A stretch of DNA of 64,000 nt, from the NCBI GenBank assembly GCA_903920455.1, contig CAIXLY010000010.1, forward strand, positions 20,990-84,989. Reading direction: 5' to 3'. Position 1 is the stretch's first letter. Each line of letters begins with the position of its first letter. The notes beneath the pieces are model-generated. The model was given only the letters and a program-made list of their open reading frames with translations. It did not search any database and was not told the origin of the DNA. Source of the stretch: an uncultured bacterium (GTDB taxonomy: Bacteria; Bacteroidota; Bacteroidia; Chitinophagales; Chitinophagaceae). A program made the position numbers and the translations under genes. Shown piece after piece: positions 8,555-18,786 of this stretch.

Positions 8555-9927
8555 TGACCTCAAATAAAAAAGAACTTACTCAATCACTCGAGCATCAATT
8601 TGTTGAACATGTTCGTTCAAGTGGTTTTTGGTCAGCAACTGATCAGTTATTGGTTGCTTGCAGTGGCGGAATAGACTCAGTTGTTCTTGTTCACTTGTTG
8701 CATAAAGTTGGTTATCCCTTTATGATATTGCACTGCAACTTCAATTTAAGGGGAGAGGAGAGTATGCGCGATGAGTTTTTTGTCAGACAGCTTGCTTCCT
8801 CGATTGGAGTAGAATTGGAAGTGAAGTCCTTCGATACCCAAGCAGCTATTGAAACAATGGGTAAGGGAACACAGGAAACCGCTCGGATATTACGGTACAC
8901 TTGGTTCTCTGAAATGGTTGATCGCAACTGTCAGCCAAACAAAAAGACTTATCTCTTGACTGCTCACCATGGAGATGATCTCGCAGAAACCATGGCCATG
9001 AATTTCTTTAGGGGTTCAGGTATAGCGGGATTGCATGGTATACCTGAACGGTCAGGAAATACAATAAGGCCTTTGTTGTTTACTCGCCGCAGTGAAATTC
9101 TTAGCTATGCAAAAGCCTGTAATATTCAATGGATCGACGATAGTTCGAATGTTGAGGAACACTATACTAGAAATCTTTTTCGCAACATCATTTTTCCAGA
9201 AGTTCAGAAAGTGTTTCCTGCTGCAACACAGAACCTTATGGAAAGTGCAAAGCGATTTACTGAAATCGAATTGCTTTATCGTCAGCGCATAAATGAGTTG
9301 AAGGCCAAACTGGTTCAGTATATTGATGGCAATATTTGTATTGCTGTAAGTAAGTTGATACAAGTGGAGGCTATAGACACAGTGATGCATGAGATATTTA
9401 AAGAATTTGGTTTCGGGGCTTCACAAATTCCTGAAATAAAAAAACTATTCACAGCATCTTCTGGCAAATATACTCAGTCTTCCACCCACCGTGTTTTGCG
9501 CAACCGAGCGTGGTTATTAATTAATCCTTTAACGGTAGAAGATAACGCAATTGTTCTGGTTGAAGCTGGAGTAATGGAAGTGTCGGTGAATGGGTTTTTA
9601 TTGTCATTTTCAGCAGTAGATAACTTAGTTGCTCTAGATCAAGACCTCAATCATGCCTTTATTGATGCCCGCTTTGTAGAATATCCTTTAATCATTCGCA
9701 AATGGAAAAATGGAGATTATTTTTATCCACTGGGAATGAAAAAGAAGAAAAAGATTGCGCGTTTTTTAACTGACCTTAAGTTGTCTAAAATCGAAAAAGA
9801 AAATCAATGGGTTGTCGAATCCAACAAAAAAATCATCTGGGTTATTGGAAGAAGAATTGATGATCGTGTGAAGTTGAGCGAATCGAGCAGGTCAGTTTTG
9901 ATCGTCAAATACAAGCCCAAGCCCTAA
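8551..9927 (+). CDS. tilS: tRNA(Ile)-lysidine synthase
   Basis: A 458-residue N-type ATP pyrophosphatase that converts C34 of the tRNA-Ile(CAU) anticodon to lysidine, so that AUA is read as Ile. The PP-loop SGGIDS is at residues 38-43. The region ILHCNFNLRGEES and HHGDDLAETMAMNF is conserved in TilS, and the C-terminal domain (about 375-455, from IRKWKNGDYFYPLGM on) is the substrate-binding TilS_C fold. Coupled to the TPR gene by a 4-bp overlap. Confidence 0.95.
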   Translation: MMTSNKKELTQSLEHQFVEHVRSSGFWSATDQLLVACSGGIDSVVLVHLLHKVGYPFMILHCNFNLRGEESMRDEFFVRQLASSIGVELEVKSFDTQAAIETMGKGTQETARILRYTWFSEMVDRNCQPNKKTYLLTAHHGDDLAETMAMNFFRGSGIAGLHGIPERSGNTIRPLLFTRRSEILSYAKACNIQWIDDSSNVEEHYTRNLFRNIIFPEVQKVFPAATQNLMESAKRFTEIELLYRQRINELKAKLVQYIDGNICIAVSKLIQVEAIDTVMHEIFKEFGFGASQIPEIKKLFTASSGKYTQSSTHRVLRNRAWLLINPLTVEDNAIVLVEAGVMEVSVNGFLLSFSAVDNLVALDQDLNHAFIDARFVEYPLIIRKWKNGDYFYPLGMKKKKKIARFLTDLKLSKIEKENQWVVESNKKIIWVIGRRIDDRVKLSESSRSVLIVKYKPKP

Positions 9928-9983
9928 GAAATCTCTACACTAAAGGGGTGAATACTCCTTCTTATGCATGCTGAGTAGAGAGA

Positions 9984-10610
9984 CTAGAAAACACTTTTTA
10001 CAAAATATTCAAGTAAGTCGATTCCGCTGATGAGTTTTGCAGCCACGTAGGTGAACAATATGCCGTAAACGCTTCCCCAGAAATGTGCATTGTGTCCAAT
10101 ATTGCCACCACCTTTTTTTGCAAGCATTGCAGATAAAACCAAAAATGCAATTCCGAAAATATATCCCGGAATATTAAAGGGTATAAAAAAGAATCGGATA
10201 GGCATATTGGGCTGAATGGTTATTGCTGAGAAGACAACTGCAGACACTGCTCCCGAAGCTCCTAAAGATCTATAGTGCGACTGATGTTGGTATTTGAAGA
10301 AATCTGGAATCACTGAGGCGATTATGGATGTAAAATACATTATTGCAAATAAGGCTCTTGAAAGATCACCGAACAAGGCCTTAAATAAATATTCTTCCAG
10401 AGCAATTCCAAAAGAATAAAAGGATACCATGTTGAAAATGAGATGCATGGTATCTGCATGCAAAGCACCATGGGTAACGAAACGATAGAGTTGCCCTTCA
10501 CGTTTAATCAGAAATGGCCAAAATAAAAGATCTTCTTTCAGTGTTGGTTTGCTAAAGCCTATGATTGAGACTATGCTGGTGATGATGATGATGAGGAAAG
10601 TGATGCTCAT
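9984..10610 (-). CDS. Rhomboid-family intramembrane serine protease
   Basis: A 208-residue protein with about six membrane segments. The rhomboid signature is complete: HADTMHLIFNM (H51, H56, N60), the nucleophile in GASG (S119), and the catalytic His in GHNAHFWG (H176). Active rhomboids cleave membrane segments of substrate proteins. The substrate is unknown. The gene is last in a minus-strand series and lies 14 bp after rlmH. Confidence 0.9.
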   Translation of the reverse strand: MSITFLIIIITSIVSIIGFSKPTLKEDLLFWPFLIKREGQLYRFVTHGALHADTMHLIFNMVSFYSFGIALEEYLFKALFGDLSRALFAIMYFTSIIASVIPDFFKYQHQSHYRSLGASGAVSAVVFSAITIQPNMPIRFFFIPFNIPGYIFGIAFLVLSAMLAKKGGGNIGHNAHFWGSVYGILFTYVAAKLISGIDLLEYFVKSVF

Positions 10611-10624
10611 GATAAGTAACTCTT

Positions 10625-11098
10625 TTATTGGTGGTGATATTTTTCGTTTTTAGTAATACTGAAGGCTCGGTAAATTTGTTCTGCGAGAATGAGTCTAACC
10701 AGTTGATGTGGAAATGTGAGTTTCGATAACGACCATTTGTGCTTTGCCTTATCGAGTATCGATTGATCAATTCCAAAAGCACCCCCGATTAAAAACACCA
10801 ACTTCTTTGTTCCCATATCCGCTTTTTGGGTAAGGAATGTTGCCAGGTTGATTGAACTCATTTCTTTTCCGTACTCATCTAGTGCGACCAATACAGTATC
10901 CCTATCCATTCTCTCCAGAATCAATTTTGCTTCACTTTTTTTTTGGTCAATTTCACTTAGTGCATTTGCATTTTTTGAAACTGATATTATCTCCCACTTA
11001 ACAGTAGCGTATTTCTTTATTCTAGATGTATACTCCTCTATGGCTTCTCTGATTGAGGGGTCGTGCTGTTTTCCTATGCTCCAGAATTCGATTTTCAT
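10625..11098 (-). CDS. rlmH: 23S rRNA (pseudouridine1915-N3)-methyltransferase
   Basis: A SPOUT-class methyltransferase that modifies pseudouridine 1915 in helix 69 of 23S rRNA. The start at 11098 gives MKIEFWSIGK and 157 residues, matching the family length of about 155-160; an upstream ATG at 11119 would add seven unlikely residues. The SAM-binding knot shows FLIGGAFGID, and the C-terminus LILAEQIYRAFSI followed by YHHQ is the usual ending. An A9 run on the coding strand (10936-10944) lies within the gene. Confidence 0.96.
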   Translation of the reverse strand: MKIEFWSIGKQHDPSIREAIEEYTSRIKKYATVKWEIISVSKNANALSEIDQKKSEAKLILERMDRDTVLVALDEYGKEMSSINLATFLTQKADMGTKKLVFLIGGAFGIDQSILDKAKHKWSLSKLTFPHQLVRLILAEQIYRAFSITKNEKYHHQ

Positions 11099-11146
11099 AT
11101 TGTGGTACAAAGAAAGCAAAGATTTTTTGGAATACCCGGATTGTGT

Positions 11147-11881
11147 TTATGATGCTATTGCTGTACTTTGAATTTTCTTTATTTGTTTCATGTAAAACAA
11201 TCCACTAAAAAGGTCAACTAAAAAATGCAATATCATTGGAGGGTAGAGGCTTTTTGAATAGATAAAAATAATCCCAAACAGCATGGAGAATATCCCTATT
11301 TTGATAACTGCTGACCATCCCTGATAGTAATGCGCCAGACTAAATAGAAAAGCTGGGGCTAGGATTGCTATCCATGGTATAAGCACCGACTCGTCATGTA
11401 AGGGCATAAAATAGGATACCATGAAACCTCTATAAATAATCTCTTCAAAAAAACCAGCACAGGCACAAAGTAAAATGTAGGGTAGGAGGTCTTGTTTCTT
11501 TTGAGGAAGAAATGAGTATGTATCAAACCAGCCAGCTGTCGAACCTTGTTTTTTAATCGACTTGTTGGTGAGCATGGTATCAACTAAATATGCGACAATA
11601 AATATAAGAATCACTATCACGGTTACTGTGAGATGTTTATTGTCAATATCCCTAAAGCCCAGGCTGTTCCATTTTCTTTTTTTGAAGGCCCATAACATCA
11701 AGACTGATGATCCTGCAATTCCAAGCATCAAGCTGTTTGCAAGGTATAGTCTTCTTCTAGAGGAGCTATCAAATTGCATGCCCCCCGAAAGCTTTTCACT
11801 TTGCAATCCTGATAGGAAAGGAATAATAATGCCAAATATCCAAATAAGGGAGTGGTCGGCTATTGAGGGAAAGTTATCCAT
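11147..11881 (-). CDS. CPBP-family intramembrane metalloprotease
   Basis: A 244-residue polytopic membrane protein of the CPBP (Abi/Rce1-like) family. The three motifs are present: EEIIYRG (E146, E147, R151), SLAHYYQG (H184) and HFLVDLFSG (H219, D223). The start at 11881 is chosen because the longer frame begins inside coaE and adds a Cys-rich tail with no membrane signal. It overlaps the coaE stop by 8 bp (ATGGATAA). Roles in this family range from prenyl-protein processing to bacteriocin self-immunity; the role here is unknown. Confidence 0.88.
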   Translation of the reverse strand: MDNFPSIADHSLIWIFGIIIPFLSGLQSEKLSGGMQFDSSSRRRLYLANSLMLGIAGSSVLMLWAFKKRKWNSLGFRDIDNKHLTVTVIVILIFIVAYLVDTMLTNKSIKKQGSTAGWFDTYSFLPQKKQDLLPYILLCACAGFFEEIIYRGFMVSYFMPLHDESVLIPWIAILAPAFLFSLAHYYQGWSAVIKIGIFSMLFGIIFIYSKSLYPPMILHFLVDLFSGLFYMKQIKKIQSTAIAS

Positions 11882-12485
11882 GTGTTGATCCTTCCACAGA
11901 CATTTTAAGAAGCTTTTCATGCAGCGCAATAACCTGTGGAATAAGCAATTGTTCTTCGTCATTGATTATGACGGCATCACAAAGGTTCATTTTTATTGTT
12001 TCATCCATTTGGTTATCCATGCGTTCTGTGACATGCGCACTGGTTTCTTGATCTCTTTCTATTGTTCTGGCGAATCTTAATGCGGCTGGGGCAGAAACTC
12101 CGATAATGAAATCAAATTCATGACTACTGCTACTCTCAAATATCAATGCAGCTTCTTTTATGGCATATGATCCAGTTTGTTCGCTCATCCAACGTAATCC
12201 ATCTTGGATTGTAAACGGATGAACTAGGCTGTTTAAGAGGGACAGTTTTTCCTTGTCGGTAAAAACAATATCGGCCAATTTTTTTCTATTCAATTTTCCA
12301 TCAGCGTATGTTGATTCACCAAATTGATTCTTGATTGTTTTGATGAGTTCAGCATTGGTTTCCATAAGCCGTTTTGCTTCCTGGTCAGCATAGTAAACGA
12401 GTATGCCCAACGTTTCAAAAATCTTTGCTACGGTAGTTTTTCCAGCACCTATGCCTCCAGTTAAACCAATTTTAAGCATATTCAA
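11874..12485 (-). CDS. coaE: Dephospho-CoA kinase
   Basis: A 203-residue P-loop kinase catalysing the last step of coenzyme A synthesis, the 3'-phosphorylation of dephospho-CoA. The Walker A loop GGIGAGKT is at residues 10-17, and the CoA-domain residues YYADQEAKRLM and LVHPFTIQDG are conserved. The start may be the first ATG (12485) or the third codon (12479). It follows a terminator that separates it from yajC and overlaps the CPBP gene. Confidence 0.96.
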   Translation of the reverse strand: MNMLKIGLTGGIGAGKTTVAKIFETLGILVYYADQEAKRLMETNAELIKTIKNQFGESTYADGKLNRKKLADIVFTDKEKLSLLNSLVHPFTIQDGLRWMSEQTGSYAIKEAALIFESSSSHEFDFIIGVSAPAALRFARTIERDQETSAHVTERMDNQMDETIKMNLCDAVIINDEEQLLIPQVIALHEKLLKMSVEGSTHG

Positions 12486-12494
12486 ATTTAACGT

Positions 12495-12528
12495 AAAAAG
12501 CCCGGAAGGTTAGTTCCGGGCTTTTTTT
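12495..12528 (-). terminator. Terminator after yajC
   Basis: GCCCGGAA (12500-12507) pairs with TTCCGGGC (12514-12521) across a 6-base loop. A-runs on one side and T-runs on the other make it usable in both directions; here it closes the yajC transcript before coaE. Confidence 0.85.
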
Positions 12529-12541
12529 ACTGATATTAATA

Positions 12542-12868
12542 CTATTTAGAAGTTGCTGCAGCCTTGTTCAGTTGATCGCTCCATTCCATACTGATGGCAG
12601 ATTTTTCGATTTTGATGAAAGACCCAGGACTTACTTCAATCTGGAGGGTGCTGTCTTCATTAACTTTGTTTACTATTCCATGTATACCTGCGATGGTCAC
12701 AATTTTGTCACCTTTCTGAAGGTCTTCTTGAAACTTTTTTGCCTTTTTAGCTTTTTGAGATTGTGGGCGAATCATAAAAAAATAAAACACCAAGATCATA
12801 CCTCCTAGCAATACAAGTTGCATAATTCCGGCATTGGGGGCAGCTTGCAGTAAAGTTGAATTCATCAT
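12542..12868 (-). CDS. yajC: Preprotein translocase subunit YajC
   Basis: A 108-residue membrane-anchored accessory subunit of the Sec translocon (SecDF-YajC). There is one hydrophobic segment near residues 13-33, then the family-typical FFMIRPQSQKAKKAKKFQE and a small beta domain (GDKIVTIAGIHGIVNKV). The length and architecture match the family. It sits between a DUF1573 protein and coaE, a common neighbourhood in this phylum (from memory). Confidence 0.95.
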   Translation of the reverse strand: MMNSTLLQAAPNAGIMQLVLLGGMILVFYFFMIRPQSQKAKKAKKFQEDLQKGDKIVTIAGIHGIVNKVNEDSTLQIEVSPGSFIKIEKSAISMEWSDQLNKAAATSK

Positions 12869-12904
12869 ATTTGTTTTTGTTTATTGAATGTGTATTTATG
12901 GATG

Positions 12905-13360
12905 TTACTTTTTTGAATTGACTACCTCAACATCGAATATAAGTTGTTGAGATCCTTCTTTTGTATTTGCAAATGCAGTCAATACCTTGTGGTTACTGCC
13001 TGTTCTTCCTTTGCTGTTAAAGATGGCTTTAATAATTCCGCCACTTCCTGGTAAAATTGGTTTTTCTGGCTTCTCGGGTATGGTACAACCGCATGATGCT
13101 TTTATGTCGCTAAAAACCAGCAGCTCTGAGCCAGTGTTTTTAAAGCTGTATACCACTTCTATCTGCTCGCCATCAACTAAAGTACCCGCGTTGAAGATAG
13201 TATCCTTCCATTCTATGGTGGTGGATGGAAGATTACTTTTGGGTTGAGTTGCTTTTTGGGCTATCCTAGCTCTTCTTGCAGGAGGTTCTGGCTTGTTCAG
13301 GGTAATGATTGCTCCTGCAGCAATAATGGAAAGGGCTAATATGATTACAGGCGTTTTCAT
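12905..13360 (-). CDS. DUF1573 secreted or periplasmic protein
   Basis: A 151-residue protein with an N-terminal hydrophobic segment (residues 5-20; signal or anchor) and a DUF1573 immunoglobulin-like domain: AGTLVDGEQIEVVYSFKNTG, then SDIKASCGCTIPEKPE. The CGC motif is typical of the family. The function is not established. A possible -7 box (TATTTTTG) lies at 13377-13384 on the minus strand. It lies between nusB and yajC, same strand. Confidence 0.85.
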   Translation of the reverse strand: MKTPVIILALSIIAAGAIITLNKPEPPARRARIAQKATQPKSNLPSTTIEWKDTIFNAGTLVDGEQIEVVYSFKNTGSELLVFSDIKASCGCTIPEKPEKPILPGSGGIIKAIFNSKGRTGSNHKVLTAFANTKEGSQQLIFDVEVVNSKK

Positions 13361-13394
13361 TTATAAAATTACTTTTCAAAAATAGTTAAATCAA

Positions 13395-14321
13395 CTAAGA
13401 TTTTTTGAAGTCAACTTTTTTAAGTTTTCCTTCTGCTTCTAATTCCTTGTGGATGCTATCCATAATTCCATTGACAAAGTGGCCACTTTGCGATGTGCTG
13501 TAGCTCTTTGCAATATCAATATACTCGTTTAGGGTAACTTTTGCCGGTATTGTTTCAAAATATAAAAGTTCGCATACTCCAAGCCTGATCATGATCATGT
13601 CTAAAACGGCAATTCGATCCGAATCCCAATTTTTGAGTTTTGGAACAATCAGTTCCATTGTGTAATCTTTCTTCTCGATAGCAGTTTTGAGTAAGCTAAT
13701 GGCGTAATGTGTCTTTTCTGAGCCTACAATTTGTTGAAAATCGTATGCGGTCGGCTTACTCAAGAAGTTCAGGATCATTTGATAGATCATCTCACTGTCA
13801 TCATCCCACTGAACGAAATGTTCCTCAAGGTACTCGGTGATATCATCATCAGCCATCATCAGGTTTGTGAAAATAAAACTCAACAATTCTTTTTCAAGTT
13901 TTTTCTCCCTTGATTCTTGGACGATATAGGTTTGGTAAATCTCTGTTTCTGTAAGCTTGAGGTATATTTTCTTGACAATTTCCTGATCCAATAGGGAGGT
14001 TAAGCTACGGCTTTTGATAGCTTGCTGGAAGGCAGGTTGCTCAAGGATTTTCCACAACAAGGTGTTGCCTGAAATTTTTGTGTTTATGTTGAGGTCTTTC
14101 TCCGAGGGCAGATGTTTAGATGCCTTATTCCTTGCATCTGTTTCTGCATACCTGGCCACCTCTGTAATTAAATAGATGGTGAAGGTGAACAAATCTGCTG
14201 TTTGTTCAAGGTACTTTTTTAATAAATTAACTGCTTTATCTTCTGCTATCACGCCGGATTCGGTTTCCACTGCATAGAGGCACTGCATCACCTTAATCCG
14301 GATATTTCTACGACTGATCAT
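13395..14321 (-). CDS. nusB: Transcription antitermination factor NusB, long Bacteroidota form
   Basis: A 308-residue protein. The first residues MISRRNIRIKVMQCLYA and the C-terminal third (YTMELIVPKLKNWDSDRIAVLDMIMIRLGVCELL, then VTLNEYIDIAKSYS) are NusB, which binds boxA RNA with NusE in rRNA antitermination. The form is about twice the E. coli length because of an inserted middle region of about 150 residues, common in this phylum. The start at 14321 is preferred over 14345 because the predicted transcription start (about 14336) lies between them. Confidence 0.92.
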   Translation of the reverse strand: MISRRNIRIKVMQCLYAVETESGVIAEDKAVNLLKKYLEQTADLFTFTIYLITEVARYAETDARNKASKHLPSEKDLNINTKISGNTLLWKILEQPAFQQAIKSRSLTSLLDQEIVKKIYLKLTETEIYQTYIVQESREKKLEKELLSFIFTNLMMADDDITEYLEEHFVQWDDDSEMIYQMILNFLSKPTAYDFQQIVGSEKTHYAISLLKTAIEKKDYTMELIVPKLKNWDSDRIAVLDMIMIRLGVCELLYFETIPAKVTLNEYIDIAKSYSTSQSGHFVNGIMDSIHKELEAEGKLKKVDFKKS

Positions 14322-14342
14322 GTAAAGAGCTGTTTGAGGGCG

Positions 14343-14373
14343 CAAATATACGCTTTGCCAGCCCTTTAGTCAA
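14343..14373 (-). promoter_or_regulatory. Promoter of nusB (TTG, 20-bp spacer, TATATTTG)
   Basis: On the minus strand TTG (14373-14371) is followed after 20 bp by TATATTTG (14350-14343), an exact match to the Bacteroidota -33/-7 pattern. Transcription would begin about 15 bases before the nusB ATG. Confidence 0.65.
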
Positions 14374-14579
14374 TTTTTATGTGTAGAATGATAAATTGAC
14401 ATATTGAATCCCTATTTTAGCTGACATTTTCTTCAAAATCAACCAATAACGAAGGGTAAGCTGACATAATTGCAAATCCCACCTCGTGGTATGAAATTGG
14501 ATATTTATGGTAGATCGCAATCAGGTGTTGATCTGATTTGCATAATTTTTTCATTTTTAACAAAACAAAACCAAAAGCT

Positions 14580-14861
14580 ATGGCTAAGAAGTTAAACATT
14601 ACCCCATTGCATGACAGGGTAATCGTGAAGCCTGCTCCCGCCGAGGAGAAGACCGCAGGTGGTATCATCATTCCTGACACAGCGAAGGAAAAGCCTCAAA
14701 GAGGATCAATTGTTGCCGCAGGTCCGGGTAAAAAAGACGAACCCATGAGTGTAAAAGCTGGTGATACTGTTCTTTATGGTAAATATTCAGGAACAGAAAT
14801 CTCTATCGAAGGACACGACTATCTCATTATGAGGGAGTCTGATATCCTTGCTATTGTTTAA
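14580..14861 (+). CDS. groS: Co-chaperonin GroES
   Basis: A 93-residue 10-kDa chaperonin that caps the GroEL ring. [33 protein letters not shown] covers the conserved core and mobile loop, and the C-terminus ends at the family length. The start at 14580 ([12 protein letters not shown]) is chosen over an in-frame ATG at 14538 that adds an unlike tail. It is first in the groSL operon. The upstream 230 bp shows no CIRCE inverted repeat, so HrcA control is not evident. Confidence 0.97.
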   Translation: MAKKLNITPLHDRVIVKPAPAEEKTAGGIIIPDTAKEKPQRGSIVAAGPGKKDEPMSVKAGDTVLYGKYSGTEISIEGHDYLIMRESDILAIV

Positions 14862-14877
14862 TCTGCGAAAAAACTAA

Positions 14878-16533
<1,656 letters not shown>

Positions 16534-16552
16534 TCTAAACCTACTTTTATAT

Positions 16553-16583
16553 AAAAGGCCCTGCATATGCAGGGCCTTTTTTT
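16553..16583 (+). terminator. Terminator after groSL (28-bp palindrome)
   Basis: Bases 16553-16566 pair perfectly with 16567-16580 around the core GGCCCTGCATATGCAGGGCC, with flanking A and T runs. It can serve both the groL transcript and the convergent YhhN gene. Confidence 0.9.
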
Positions 16584-16599
16584 ATGACTATTCAGGAAA

Positions 16600-17271
16600 C
16601 TAAATGGTAGGATTATTGCGATATCGGATAGCTCCCTGCACAATGAAAAGTTGTGCCAAAATATAGGTTGCCATTGTATACATTCCAGCCATCTCAAAAG
16701 GCTGTCTAAACTTATTAAAAGCCAAGATTGTATCTGATGTTACAAAGAACAATGCTCCAATGATAAGAAAGGTTGCAGTTTTGTTTTCAAGCTTTTGATA
16801 CTGCCAAAGTGCTGCAGAAAGCATTGTGCTGATGGTAATGCCATAAAATAAAACAGGGTACTTCATTCCACCTAGAAATGGCCACAACAAATGCATGAGC
16901 TCAATGAGATAGGCCATTACTGCAATAAGCATGACTGGCCTTAACTTGAAGAATGATGCCGTTGCAGATTTTGTTGTAGATAAAAAGCCAATATAAAAAA
17001 TATGGGCAATCAAAAAGGAAATTAGTCCGGGTACAAAAAGGCCATCCATATGAAGTAGGATATCCCCAATCCATGAAAAAAGAAGTCCCAATAAAACCGC
17101 GTCCTTAAACAGACTCTTTTTATTGCCAATGGCCGTTAAATAGATTCCTGCCAATGACGGTATAATCAGGGGTTTAGTGATAAACCGCCAATGCTCATTG
17201 CCTGTAATTAAGAGCACTACCTCTGACATGGAAATGATGGAAAAAAGAAGAAATAAGTATCTTGGCTTCAT
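16600..17271 (-). CDS. YhhN/TMEM86-family membrane protein
   Basis: A 223-residue protein with about seven or eight hydrophobic helices. The family motif is GLLFSWIGDILLHMD near residues 61-75, with a conserved Asp near FFVTSDTILAFNKF. Animal relatives (TMEM86) are lysoplasmalogenases, hydrolysing the vinyl ether of lysoplasmalogen. Activity in this lineage is only inferred. The gene converges on groL across the shared terminator. Confidence 0.8.
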   Translation of the reverse strand: MKPRYLFLLFSIISMSEVVLLITGNEHWRFITKPLIIPSLAGIYLTAIGNKKSLFKDAVLLGLLFSWIGDILLHMDGLFVPGLISFLIAHIFYIGFLSTTKSATASFFKLRPVMLIAVMAYLIELMHLLWPFLGGMKYPVLFYGITISTMLSAALWQYQKLENKTATFLIIGALFFVTSDTILAFNKFRQPFEMAGMYTMATYILAQLFIVQGAIRYRNNPTI

Positions 17272-17311
17272 GATTTCAAGTGATCGGATTAACGTAATTT
17301 AGAGAATATTT

Positions 17312-17650
17312 ATGTTATATACGCCTGACGAATTGAAATTTATGGCCTACTGGGAGGAGAATCGGCTCAAGCAAAAGAGATTTTTATACCAATTAACCTT
17401 TGGCTTACCTCTGGGGATACTTTTTTCAGCACCGATTATTGTAAACTTTTTGCTTGGGCGCTTTTGGTATAAAAGAGCGGATGCGGTTGGACTTGGACAG
17501 TTTAACCCTATGGTTCTTGTTGTAGCCGTCCTTTTAATTGCAGTGTTTACTGCACTTTTAAGCAGAAAGTTTAGGTGGGAGAAACTGGAGCAGCAATATA
17601 TTTCTCTGAAGAAAAGAGTGGAGTCGGCGGGGGTGGCAGATGAACTTTAG
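17312..17650 (+). CDS. Small membrane protein with two helices, unknown
   Basis: I do not recognise this 112-residue protein. A charged N-terminal stretch (residues 1-24) is followed by two hydrophobic segments near 26-47 and 65-85, then a charged helical tail (RKFRWEKLEQQYISLKKRVE) that could form a coiled coil. It is divergent from the YhhN gene and 53 bp before the FKBP lipoprotein. Confidence 0.65.
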   Translation: MLYTPDELKFMAYWEENRLKQKRFLYQLTFGLPLGILFSAPIIVNFLLGRFWYKRADAVGLGQFNPMVLVVAVLLIAVFTALLSRKFRWEKLEQQYISLKKRVESAGVADEL

Positions 17651-17703
17651 AATTTCACTAATCTTCATAAATAATTATGATATTTGCATCACATACAACG
17701 ATT

Positions 17704-18198
17704 ATGGCTAAATCACTCTTTGCACCATTTATTTTCTTAATTATACTTTCATCTCTTGGCTGTTCGAAAAGTAATTCAAGTAATTCTTGCGAGTCTTTGC
17801 CTCCAGCTATTACCGTTCCTGAAGTTGAGATAACTGCTATTGAAGCGTACTTGTCTTCTAAAACGATTACTGATGCAATTAAGAGCGATAAAGGCTTCTA
17901 TTATAAGATCATAGAACCTGGTACTGGGGCAGTGCCAACGCTTTGCTCTAGTGTCTCAATTTTTTATTCAGGAAAATTGACGAATGAAACTGTTTTTGAT
18001 GGTACCAGTTCAACTCCCGCAACGTTTACCCTCAATCAACTTATTTCTGGATGGCAGTTGGGTGTACCCTTGATAAAAAAGGGAGGACGAATGATTTTGT
18101 ATTTACCTCCATCGCTTGCCTATGGCTCTCGTGATTCAGGCCCTATCCCAGCGAATAGTGTACTGATTTTTGAAATTACATTGGTCGATTTCCGATAA
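17704..18198 (+). CDS. FKBP-type peptidyl-prolyl isomerase lipoprotein
   Basis: From the ATG at 17704 the product has 164 residues. It has a signal peptide with lipobox SSLGC (Cys20), a linker, and one FKBP domain (FYYKIIEPGTGAVP, VSIFYSGKLTNETVFDGT, LIKKGGRMILYLPPSLAYGSR). It would sit in the envelope and catalyse proline isomerisation of exported proteins. An earlier in-frame ATG at 17677 adds nine residues. It converges on the DUF2147 gene with a 4-bp gap. Confidence 0.88.
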   Translation: MAKSLFAPFIFLIILSSLGCSKSNSSNSCESLPPAITVPEVEITAIEAYLSSKTITDAIKSDKGFYYKIIEPGTGAVPTLCSSVSIFYSGKLTNETVFDGTSSTPATFTLNQLISGWQLGVPLIKKGGRMILYLPPSLAYGSRDSGPIPANSVLIFEITLVDFR

Positions 18199-18202
18199 TC
18201 AA

Positions 18203-18649
18203 TTATAGCTTCGACCTTGTCCAGCTATCCGTTCTTCCAATGAGGGCTATCCCTAGGAACCCTCTTACATGGATATTATTTTTGTCTTTCATCGTGATCA
18301 CACACTTGTATTCATTTCCATTATTGGGATCATAAATATGCCCGTCTCCCCAAGTGTTGTCTCCCTTGTAAGAAAAGCCCCATAGGTTTTGAAGCCCCAC
18401 CAATGGTCTTGTATGCAGGGTTTTATTTGGGTGATTCAAGTCTGTTTTTGGCATATTTGTTTTAGGGTTCAACGGCTCTTTCAGCCAAACGATCTTACCG
18501 TGGTAGTGATCACCTTTTTTGAAAATCTCTACCTTCCCCTTTCCTGTACCGGTTATCCAAACTCCAAGGATTTCATCACCAGTTTTAGCAGTCTGTGCAA
18601 ACAATCCTGTTGCCATTAAACAACACAAAAGTAATAGGTTATTTTTCAT
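18203..18649 (-). CDS. DUF2147 secreted protein
   Basis: A 148-residue protein with a signal peptide (residues 1-18, cleavage near LFAQ) and one DUF2147 domain (ILGVWITGTGKGKVEIFKKG, FSYKGDNTWGDGHIYDPNNG). The family is a small lipocalin-like beta barrel of unknown function, often annotated only as DUF2147. The gene stands alone between convergent neighbours. Confidence 0.85.
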   Translation of the reverse strand: MKNNLLLLCCLMATGLFAQTAKTGDEILGVWITGTGKGKVEIFKKGDHYHGKIVWLKEPLNPKTNMPKTDLNHPNKTLHTRPLVGLQNLWGFSYKGDNTWGDGHIYDPNNGNEYKCVITMKDKNNIHVRGFLGIALIGRTDSWTRSKL

Positions 18650-18786
18650 ACACGTTGTTTTGAGTAATCTTAAAAATACGATGAGTAATTTTTATTTAAT
18701 CAATCCTATTGTCACAAGGTCAATTAATCTACACAATAGCAAAAATAAAAAAGCAATCAAAGTCGCTCAATAATCAAGTGCAATGT

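Noticed and set aside
9932..9980. Hairpin TCTCTAC/GTAGAGA between tilS and the rhomboid gene as terminator
   Set aside because: The loop is over 30 bases and there is no T-run, so it is not convincing.
12483..12490. TAnnTTTG box for coaE
   Set aside because: It overlaps the coaE start codon, so transcription would begin inside the gene.
14346..14579. CIRCE or other heat-shock operator upstream of groS
   Set aside because: No TTAGCACTC-type inverted repeat is present. A direct repeat AGCTGACAT (14419 and 14459) and an imperfect inverted repeat (14517-14541) are too weak to call.
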